From DATBAK01 sp036787815 (GTDB lineage: Bacteria; Actinomycetota; Acidimicrobiia; IMCC26256; PALSA-610), in assembly GCA_036787815.1 (NCBI GenBank), contig DAIQOP010000080.1, positions 1-15,123 on the forward strand: a stretch of DNA of 15,123 nt, written 5' to 3'. Below, piece by piece: positions 9,519-15,123 of this stretch (positions are counted from its first letter, which is position 1; each line of letters starts with the position of its first letter). The position numbers and the translations under genes were made by a program. The notes under the pieces were generated by a model, which searched no databases, was not told the DNA's origin, and saw only the letters and a list, made by a program, of their open reading frames with translations.

Positions 9519-10962
9519 ATGGACGCGTGGGGACGGCGACACGCCGGCGACCGGCTCGTGTTGTGCCTGCTCGGACTCGGCGTCACCGCGGCGTATCTCG
9601 CCTTCGAGCGCGGCAGCCTCGGCGCGTGGGACGGGCGTTCGATGGCGAGCGTGGCCCGCAACCTGCTCGAGCACCACAGCTTGAAGCAGTGCTGCAACGC
9701 GTTCGGTGCGTTTCCACTCGATCGCGGCCCGTACAGCAAGTTCGCGATCGGCTTCAGCCTCGTGCTCGTCCCGTTCTGGTTCGTCCAGCTGCATGTGGAC
9801 CCCAACGGGGCGCTCTGGCTCGGCGTCGCGAACCCGCTGTTGCTCGCGGCCGCCACGGTCGTGATCGCGAAGGTCGGGTTGCTCCTCGGCTGGCGTCGCC
9901 CCACCGCGGTTCTCGCCGCGCTCGCGTTCGCGTTCGCAACCATGGCGCCCGTCTACAGCACGGAGTTCTTCGCCGAGCCGGGCGTCACCTTCGCGGTCAT
10001 GCTCGTGATCCTCGGACTCGTCCTGTGGCCGAGCGTGCCGCAGAGGGGCGCGCTCGCGGTCGGCGCCGGAGTGATGACCGCGATCCTCTTCCGCTTCGAT
10101 TCCGTGCTGCTCGTGGCGCCGACGGCGCTCTGCGCTCCCCTGTTCCACAGCCGGCGAGCGCTCGCCACGACATGGAAACGCGTCGCGCTTCCGCTCGGGT
10201 TACCCATCGCGATCGCCATCGCATGGACGCTCTTCTACAACCAACTGCGATTCGGGCACGCGTTCCAGTTCGGCTACAGCGGCGTCTACGACCGTGCCGG
10301 CTTCTCCACCCCGCTCTTGCGCGGCACCGCGCTGCTGCTCGTCAGTCCCGGTCAATCGTTCTTCCTGTACGCGCCGGTGCTCCTCGCCGCGCTTCCCGGC
10401 GTCGTGTGGCTCGCACGACGGCGGTCGCACGTCGCGGCAGCGATCGTGTTGCTGTGTGTGCTGCGGGTGCTGTTCTTCGCTCGATGGTGGACGCCGGCGG
10501 GCGGCGACGGCTGGGGACCGCGATTCCTGCTTCCACTGTGCGCGTTGCTCGCGGTAGGGCTCGGCGAGACGCTCGAACACGTGCGCCTGCTGCATGGCCT
10601 CCGGAAGTGGTCTGCCGTGAGCGTGATCTCGGGTTCTCGCGGCCGCGAGCCTCGCCGTGCAGTACGCATCGATCGCCGTCTCCTACGCCCAGGTGTATCC
10701 CCTGCTCTCCAACCTGCGGGGTGTGCCCGCGACCGAGCAGGCGACGGTGCTCGCGCAACGCATGCACCGCTTCAACTGGACGTTCGGCCAGAGCCACATC
10801 GTGTGGAACTTCCAGCACGTGACCGCACTGAGGTTCGCGAGCATCTTCTGGCCCCCGAGCGGTCCGCGGCCCTTCGGCGTCGCGATGCTCGTACTCGCGT
10901 TCCTCGCGTGCGCGGCCGCGGTCGCGCTGGCACCGAAACCTGCTGCGCCGCCGGCCGACTGA
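9519..10962 (+). pseudogene. GT-C-type polytopic membrane protein, broken by a frameshift
   Basis: Large membrane protein of about 480 residues if repaired. It has an early acidic motif AWDGRSM (Asp38), PYSKFAIGFSLVLVPFW, about ten hydrophobic helices, and WWTPAGGDGWGPRFLLP (Trp332 region). This plan is seen in GT-39-like GT-C membrane glycosyltransferases, with Asp38 where the catalytic acid sits. The frame is open to residue about 371 (VSVIS), then the homologous-looking continuation (VLAAASLAVQYASIAVSY to the stop at 10962) lies one base ahead. Removing one G from GGG at 10631-10633 restores a single frame. It could be a sequencing or assembly error or a genuine inactivating insertion. ATG 9519 is the best start, without a strong ribosome site. 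Confidence 0.75.
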
Positions 10963-11180
10963 CCGATTTCAACTGCGAGGCAACCTGCCGTGCCGCCTCG
11001 CCCGATGTTCCACCTCACTCCTGAACCAGATTCTTCGGGCCGCCAGTTGCGACCGGCTCCGGGAAGTCCGAGTTCTCTCGCCCGGGCTGACGGCCTCGGA
11101 TCTCGTGCAGTTACCGAGGCGCACAACCTGCAGCCGAGCGGGGCGGGCTCAACCGGAGTCGTTGCCCGCACCGCGCTCGT

Positions 11181-11205
11181 CCCCCGGTTGCCCATAGACC
11201 GGGGG
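11181..11205. terminator. Candidate bidirectional hairpin between convergent genes
   Basis: CCCCCGGT (11181-11188) and ACCGGGGG (11198-11205) form a perfect 8-bp stem around a 9-base loop. It sits between the end of the membrane-protein gene (10962) and the end of the DHp-like gene (11242), where terminators for both are expected. There is no T-tract on either side, so it is a weak intrinsic terminator at best. The rest of 10963-11241 holds one more imperfectly placed inverted repeat (GCCTCGG 11093-11099 / CCGAGGC 11114-11120) and no gene. Confidence 0.45.
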
Positions 11206-11241
11206 CTGCGAACCGATCCTCGCGCCGCTCAGGCCGCACTA

Positions 11242-11769
11242 TCAGGGCCGAAGGTCACAGCGCGCCGCAATACGTTCCTCGTAGAGCGGAAGTCGCGACT
11301 CGAGGTCGTGGAACACGCTGCCAACGCGGCGTGCGAGAGCCAAGCCCGATCGCGCCGACAAGAGCAGCGCGCCGCTCTCATGCGCCCAGAGGACGTTGTC
11401 GCTCAAGCGGTAGAAGTCGTGCCCATGGGTGGCGCACGCGAATGGCTCGCCGTCCTCGACGCGGTCGAGGAAGCGTTGCCCGTGGACCTGCACGACGGGA
11501 GTAATCACATCCGCCTCGGAGACGGCAGCGACGACCATCGGGCACGCGGCTTCGGGTGGTGCGATCCGACGGAGCATGCCCGTGAAGGCGATGCCGCGAA
11601 TCTCGCGGATCGCGGCGTCGAGTCCATCCATCGCGTCACGGAGCCGATCGGCGATGTGATCATCGACGATGCCGCGACTCAAGATGGACGCGAGCGACAA
11701 TCCCGATCCGAACAGGCGATGGACCACCCGATCGAGCGACTCGGCCTCGATGCGTTCCTCATCCCCCAT
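11242..11769 (-). CDS. Orphan DosS/HisKA_3-like dimerisation-domain protein lacking the phospho-His
   Basis: 175 residues. Residues 10-62 (SLDRVVHRLFGSGLSLASIL ... LDAAIREIRGIAF) closely follow the two-helix dimerisation domain of DosS/DevS-type kinases, where the usual text is DLHDxVIQRLFATGLxLQ followed by LDxxIREIRxxIF. Here the position of the phospho-accepting His is Leu12, and no HATPase domain follows. The remaining 110 residues (Cys76, Cys112, His115, His117 and several acidic residues) match nothing I know. ATG 11769 has GGAAGG at 11777-11782, so the short form appears intended, not a broken kinase. It may pair with a true kinase as a regulator or be a decayed sensor; both are inference. 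A hairpin overlaps its ribosome site. Confidence 0.7.
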   Translation of the reverse strand: MGDEERIEAESLDRVVHRLFGSGLSLASILSRGIVDDHIADRLRDAMDGLDAAIREIRGIAFTGMLRRIAPPEAACPMVVAAVSEADVITPVVQVHGQRFLDRVEDGEPFACATHGHDFYRLSDNVLWAHESGALLLSARSGLALARRVGSVFHDLESRLPLYEERIAARCDLRP

Positions 11770-11780
11770 GGCCCGACCTT

Positions 11781-11798
11781 CCAGCTCAATCGAGCTGG
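11781..11798 (-). promoter_or_regulatory. Hairpin overlapping the ribosome site of the DHp-like gene
   Basis: CCAGCTC (11781-11787) and GAGCTGG (11792-11798) form a perfect 7-bp stem with a 4-base loop. On the minus-strand transcript the 3' arm ends in GG that begins the GGAAGG ribosome site, so folding could limit translation. It could equally be a small palindromic operator. No ligand or regulator is implied by the sequence. Confidence 0.4.
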
Positions 11799-11890
11799 CC
11801 CTGGACCGGCGACTGGGTGAAGTCGGAGCAGAACCTCTGCAGTGCAGCCTACGACCAGGATGTGCGGCCCGAATATGCCGAGACGCGAAT

Positions 11891-11914
11891 CAGCCCCGGT
11901 CGAAACCGGGGCTG
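11891..11914 (-). terminator. Strong hairpin downstream of the tRNA-Val remnant
   Basis: CAGCCCCGGT and ACCGGGGCTG form a perfect 10-bp stem around a tetraloop that reads TTCG on the minus strand, the very stable UUCG class. It lies 18 bases beyond the tRNA 3' end on the same strand, where a tRNA terminator is expected; a short AT-containing stretch (ATTCG) follows instead of a long T-tract. Confidence 0.65.
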
Positions 11915-11931
11915 ACGTGCACATCTACCGG

Positions 11932-11978
11932 TGGGCCGTAGAGGATTTGAACCTCTGACCCCTTCCGTGTCGAGGAAG
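11932..11978 (-). tRNA. 3' half of tRNA-Val (anticodon GAC), attachment-site remnant
   Basis: On the minus strand: anticodon stem CTTCC/GGAAG (11974-11978 with 11962-11966) around a 7-base loop TCGACAC, with anticodon GAC at the right place; a 5-base variable loop; T-arm AGAGG/CCTCT (11940-11944, 11952-11956) with loop TTCAAAT; acceptor strand ACGGCCC and discriminator A at 11932. The bases 5' of this (above 11978) do not form a D-arm and do not offer the GGGCCGT needed to close the acceptor stem, and position 33 is C instead of the universal U. So it is not a working tRNA. A preserved 3' half with a replaced 5' half is the standard scar where an element integrates into a tRNA gene; the orientation places the element to the right. 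No CCA is encoded. Confidence 0.7.
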
Positions 11979-12074
11979 TTACGCTCTCGCTAGATGGGCC
12001 GAACCGAGGAGCGACAGCCGCCTGACCTGCACTTGTCTGTCCGATTGGTACCGAACATCACCGACGGCTTCCGA

Positions 12075-12098
12075 GCACCTTGCCCACTAGGTGCCCAC
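12075..12098. repeat. Paired TGCCCAC repeats and small inverted repeat near the attachment site
   Basis: TGCCCAC occurs at 12081-12087 and 12092-12098, 11 bases apart, one turn of the helix. GCACCT (12075-12080) and AGGTGC (12089-12094) also form a 6-bp stem around 8 bases. About 100 bases from the tRNA scar, these are candidate integrase arm-type sites. Alternatively, the stem may be a weak terminator for the minus-strand gene ending at 12114. Confidence 0.4.
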
Positions 12099-12113
12099 CC
12101 AGAAATTCGGCCG

Positions 12114-12848
12114 TCACGGCATTTCTGAGTCGTCGTCCGCCAACGTTTTTCCGCGCCGCAATGCTGTCCGACGTCGTTGCTGGTTGAGGAGTTCACGACC
12201 GCGCGCCGTCAATTCAGAGGTTCGGCGGCCAGCCCCGGGTCTGCTCAAGATGAGCTTCGAGCGAGCGCGCTCGACCTCGTTCCGCAGCTGCTCCCGATCC
12301 AAGTCACCGAACCCCTCTGCGCGCGCCAAGACGGTCATGTTCTCGTAGACAGGACCACGCATGGACGCCGCTCGAACGTAGAGGTCCGCGAGCCGAGCAA
12401 GCCGGATCTCGTCGGCACGGCGGCCCGGTGCACGAACGCCCTTCGCGACCAGAGCCGATCGTGTTGCGAGAGGAATATCGATCTCAGGATCCCGGACAGC
12501 CGTTAGTGCAGCCTTCTTGATCTCGTTGAGAGCAAGGGGACGAAGATCTTTCATCCGAAGGCCGCCCTTTGGAACGCCGAGGATGCTCGCGATGTGCACC
12601 GACGCAACGACGCCCTCGCCATCATGTACCTCGATTGCGATCTCGGCGTCCCAACGAGCGCGCGCAGGCGGCAGCGGCAGCTGGACGTGAGCAACGCAAG
12701 TCTCGTGGCTGAGTTTCGCTTGATCGTCAAGCGCTATGAACACCTCGACGCGCGCCAGCCCATGATTCTCAACCGGGTCCACTCGGATCAGGGTCGTGCA
12801 CGTCGCATTTGGGGCCTCGTCAATTGGCCGCTGCCTCCGATTACTCAT
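12114..12848 (-). CDS. Unknown mobile-element protein with likely C-terminal DNA-binding region
   Basis: 244 residues, not assigned to a family. The N-terminal 95 residues look like mixed beta structure. Residues 148-222 (RLARLADLYVRAA ... ARSKLILSRPGAGRRTSELTARGRELL) resemble a pattern common in proteins of actinobacterial integrated elements: a helix, a region where a helix-turn-helix would lie, then ARxxGLL-type text and LTxxGRxLL. DNA binding is therefore plausible but not shown. The tail is basic, then acidic (DDDSEMP). ATG 12848 is preceded by GAGCAGGT. It is divergent from the excisionase-like gene across 61 bases, the usual arrangement of a repressor or regulator with the gene it controls. 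It occupies the place next to the att site where an integrase is often found, but has no integrase motif. Confidence 0.7.
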   Translation of the reverse strand: MSNRRQRPIDEAPNATCTTLIRVDPVENHGLARVEVFIALDDQAKLSHETCVAHVQLPLPPARARWDAEIAIEVHDGEGVVASVHIASILGVPKGGLRMKDLRPLALNEIKKAALTAVRDPEIDIPLATRSALVAKGVRAPGRRADEIRLARLADLYVRAASMRGPVYENMTVLARAEGFGDLDREQLRNEVERARSKLILSRPGAGRRTSELTARGRELLNQQRRRTALRRGKTLADDDSEMP

Positions 12849-12909
12849 ACCTGCTCACTTCCCTGTCAGCGTTCGCCGACTCTTCGACTAACCCTGAACA
12901 CTGCACGAC

Positions 12910-13158
12910 ATGACCGATCTGATCCTATTGACGCCGGACGCTGTGGCGAAGCGTCTCAGCATCCCTGTGAAAACGCTTTACTGGTGGCGGACGACGGGAG
13001 TCGGCCCTCCTGCGTACCGCCTAGGAAAGCACCTGCGCTATTCCGAGGCTGACGTCGCCGCGTGGCTCGCCGAACGCCGCAGCCCAACAGGAACCCGAGC
13101 CTCAGCACCGGCGGCGCAGCCCACCAAGGCCCGAAGGAAGCATCGGCCTAGTCCATAG
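12910..13158 (+). CDS. Excisionase-like helix-turn-helix protein (HTH_17 / AlpA type)
   Basis: 82 residues. Residues 6-55 are a textbook winged HTH of the excisionase family: LLTPDAVAKRLSIPVKTLYWWRTTG as helix-turn-helix, then PPAYRLGKHLRYSEADVAAWL as wing and closing helix. In actinobacterial integrative elements this protein directs excision by the integrase or acts as a small regulator. The C-terminal 25 residues are basic, with Ala, Pro and Arg, and probably unstructured. It is transcribed toward the replication gene 200 bases downstream. ATG 12910 gives the full domain; no strong ribosome site is visible, so the transcript may be nearly leaderless. Confidence 0.85.
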   Translation: MTDLILLTPDAVAKRLSIPVKTLYWWRTTGVGPPAYRLGKHLRYSEADVAAWLAERRSPTGTRASAPAAQPTKARRKHRPSP

Positions 13159-13204
13159 GCCGTCGATACACGTCTGGCGTTCACATAGCTCAGGCGTGTG
13201 GTTC

Positions 13205-13244
13205 TCACCGGCCGCAAGTACAGCCGGTCTAGTCGGTCCGGTGA
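13205..13244. repeat. Inverted and direct CCGGT repeats upstream of the replication gene
   Basis: TCACCGG (13205-13211) and CCGGTGA (13238-13244) are a 7-bp inverted repeat. Between them CCGGT (13224-13228) and CGGT (13234-13237) repeat, with a last CCGGT at 13238-13242. The block lies about 115 bases before the primase-polymerase start in the 200-base gap after the excisionase-like gene. It is a candidate regulator or Rep-binding site. In a GC-rich genome such motifs also arise by chance. Confidence 0.35.
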
Positions 13245-13358
13245 CTGAACCGCCTTCGCGTGTGACGCCGTGCCCTGGCGCGTGTCGAACCCACGCACCC
13301 GGACTCCCGCACCCCACAGACACCACTCCATCGACAGCTACCTCGAAAAGGATGCGCC

Positions 13359-15123
13359 ATGAAGTTCAAGCCCAAGTCAACGGCCCGCCCGCAGTCGACA
13401 CCCATCAGCTCCCCCGAGCAGCTGCGTGCGGCGGCGATCGCCTACGCGACGGCCGGTTTCGTAGTGATCCCGCTCTCCGGCATTCGCGATGCCGTTTGCG
13501 AGTGCGGCAAGGAGCCCAGCTGCAAGCGTCCAGGAAAGCACCCACGCATCCGCGGTTGGCGCGAGCGTGCCACGAGCGATGCTTCGATTGTCGCCGGTTG
13601 GTGGGACAAGTGGCCAAACTCGAACATCGGGATTCTGACCGGTGCGCCGAACGGCATCGTCGTAATCGACATCGATGGCCCAGGCTCGCTCGCCGAAGTA
13701 GCGGCTTTGGAGGCCGAGTTCGGAGCGCTTGCAACGTTGCAAGCGAAGACGGGACGTCTGGGAGGTGAGCACCGCTACTACGCATACGAGTCCTGGGCGA
13801 AGAACGGCAAGCTACATGGAAACGCTCAAAGCAAGACCGACATCAAGGCTGACGGCGGTTACGTCGTCGGAGCGCCGAGCAACCACATCTCGGGCCGCGG
13901 TTACGAGTTCATCGGGGCCGAAGAACTTGATCGGTCTCTGCTCGCCCCGCCTCCCGAATGGCTCAAGCACCCCCCAAACAGTTCTTCGTCTAACACCGTT
14001 GGCTCCAGCAACGCCGACATCCCCGACCTCTCCCGCAACACGACTCTGATCAGCGTCGCCGGTCGGCTCCGATACGAGGGGCTCGACTACGACGAAATCT
14101 TGGCGGTCCTGACTGCGGCGAACGCGCGTCGGTGCAAGCCACCGTTGGAACCGGACGAATCGCAAACGATCGCCCGGAGTGCCGCCAGCTACGAACCTGG
14201 CGATCCCAGGGCACGCAGCGACACGCGACCGCTACAGATCATCAACTACGGCCAGCTCCGAGCGCTGCCACCGCCAGCCTTGCTAATTGAGGAGGTCCTG
14301 GTGGCTGGTTCGACCGCCCTGCTGTGCGGCGAACCTGGTCACGGCAAGTCCCTGATCGCTCTCGGCATCGCACAATCGATCGCTGCCGATCACCCCTGGC
14401 AGGGACACGACGTCAAGGCGGGGCCAGTGCTCTATCTCGCGACCGAGGGTCACATCGGACTTGGCGATCGCGTCGACGCGCTGCACAGCCATCACGGCTT
14501 GCACTCGGACCCGCCGCTGGCGTTTCTTGCCCAGGACGTCGACCTATCCGTCTCGCCCGACCGGTCCGGGCTCGCAGACATCGTGGCGCAGCTGAAACCG
14601 ACGCTGCTCGTCGTTGACACGCTGGCGCGAACAATGGGGACCGGCGACGAGAATTCCGCTCGTGACGTCAACATCTTCATTCGCAATCTCGAATCCTTGC
14701 GAGAACTCAGTCCCGGTCTGACCATCGTGATCCTTCACCACCGTGGAAAGAAATCCGCCAGTCCCAGGGGATCGACAGCGATCACAGCGTTCGCAGACCT
14801 GGTACTCCAATGCGAACTCAGGGACCAGACCGTGACGATCACGGCCACGAAGGGACGCGACACAGTCGCGTTCGACCCGATGACCCTCGACATCAAGCCC
14901 GTCGGCCGGTCGGTCGTGCTGACAAACCCATCCTCCCCGACCCGGAAGCCGAGACCGACGGATGAGATCCTGACCTACCTCCAAGAACATGGCCACCAGA
15001 CTTCCCAGCAAATCCAAGAAGCTCTCGGCCTGAAGAAAAGTGCCGTCGCTACTCACCTGAAAAGCTTGACCACGGTTGGGAAAGTCTCCAAGCAGCCGCA
15101 CGGTCGGTCGGTTCTGTACACGG
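13359..15123 (+). CDS. Primase-polymerase / RepA-like ATPase replication protein (3' end outside window)
   Basis: 588 complete codons, no stop before the edge. The N-terminal bifunctional primase-polymerase domain (about 20-205) has CECGKEPSCKRPGKHP (48-62), WPNSNIGILTG (85-95), catalytic VVIDIDG (Asp104, Asp106), GGEHRYY (His138) and DIKADGGYVVGAPSNH (161-176). A primase C-terminal-like helical part (about 222-280) follows. Residues 305-520 are a RepA/AAA_25-type ATPase: Walker A GEPGHGKS (324-331), LYLATEG (358-364), Walker B LLVVDTLAR with Asp420, and the ILHHRGK sensor. The last 50 residues look like a winged helix (TSQQIQEALGLKKSAVATHL). It would both prime and unwind DNA at the element's origin. 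ATG 13359 has AAAAGGA six bases upstream. A-, T- and mixed codons are more frequent than in the left-hand genes, consistent with transfer. Confidence 0.93.
   Translation, partial: MKFKPKSTARPQSTPISSPEQLRAAAIAYATAGFVVIPLSGIRDAVCECGKEPSCKRPGKHPRIRGWRERATSDASIVAGWWDKWPNSNIGILTGAPNGIVVIDIDGPGSLAEVAALEAEFGALATLQAKTGRLGGEHRYYAYESWAKNGKLHGNAQSKTDIKADGGYVVGAPSNHISGRGYEFIGAEELDRSLLAPPPEWLKHPPNSSSSNTVGSSNADIPDLSRNTTLISVAGRLRYEGLDYDEILAVLTAANARRCKPPLEPDESQTIARSAASYEPGDPRARSDTRPLQIINYGQLRALPPPALLIEEVLVAGSTALLCGEPGHGKSLIALGIAQSIAADHPWQGHDVKAGPVLYLATEGHIGLGDRVDALHSHHGLHSDPPLAFLAQDVDLSVSPDRSGLADIVAQLKPTLLVVDTLARTMGTGDENSARDVNIFIRNLESLRELSPGLTIVILHHRGKKSASPRGSTAITAFADLVLQCELRDQTVTITATKGRDTVAFDPMTLDIKPVGRSVVLTNPSSPTRKPRPTDEILTYLQEHGHQTSQQIQEALGLKKSAVATHLKSLTTVGKVSKQPHGRSVLYT

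Noticed and set aside
10990..11820. 276-codon plus-strand frame
   Set aside because: Antisense to the DHp-like gene, which has a ribosome site and recognisable helices; the plus frame has neither.
11932..12005. Functional tRNA-Val gene
   Set aside because: No acceptor-stem partner, no D-arm, and C instead of U at position 33; only the 3' half folds.
14324..14725. Small open frames on both strands inside the primase-helicase gene
   Set aside because: They overlap the ATPase domain, which is intact with Walker A and B motifs in the main frame.
12001..15123. Defence island (restriction-modification, CRISPR, retron)
   Set aside because: No nuclease, methyltransferase, reverse transcriptase or spaced repeats visible; the genes are replication and excision types.

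Overview
This window comes from a high-GC actinobacterium. A member of the Acidimicrobiia or a relative is my guess from gene content and style, not a demonstrated placement. It looks like a draft scaffold, probably from a metagenome: it has two runs of exactly ten N and at least one apparent frameshift, and most genes use GC-ending codons and some use GTG starts.

Layout. (1) 1-3017, minus strand: a cupredoxin-type lipoprotein gene, then, overlapping by one base (TGATG), a large membrane-bound hybrid histidine kinase with PAS, HisKA, HATPase and two receiver domains that runs off the left edge. (2) 3125-6047, plus strand: a GT-C/family-39-like membrane glycosyltransferase and a secreted PQQ-type beta-propeller protein, 10 bases apart. 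(3) 6095-7005, minus strand: a complete ABC transporter ATPase, an assembly gap, and a truncated second ATPase that may lead into a permease. (4) 7136-8947, plus strand: a recognisable promoter and a small secreted protein, then an Hsp20 chaperone tightly followed by a DUF72 protein. (5) 8994-11769: a zinc-ribbon membrane protein (minus), a frameshifted polytopic membrane protein of GT-C type (plus), and a small protein (minus) that looks like the dimerisation half of a DosS-type histidine kinase but lacks the phospho-accepting histidine and any ATPase domain. (6) 11891-15123: the border and first part of an integrated element. A broken tRNA-Val 3' half (anticodon GAC) is followed on the minus strand by a strong hairpin. 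To its right lie an unknown protein with a likely C-terminal DNA-binding region, a divergent excisionase-like HTH protein, and a large primase-polymerase/RepA-like ATPase replication protein cut by the right edge.

How it fits together. The left 11.8 kb is ordinary chromosome with cell-envelope, signalling and stress genes. The right 3.2 kb is the end of a mobile element of the actinobacterial integrative-and-replicative kind (pSAM2-like in logic, as inferred from xis-like plus rep genes beside a tRNA attachment site). No integrase is visible here, so it should lie beyond the right edge or have been lost. The orientation of the tRNA fragment, with its missing 5' half facing right, agrees with the element being on the right.
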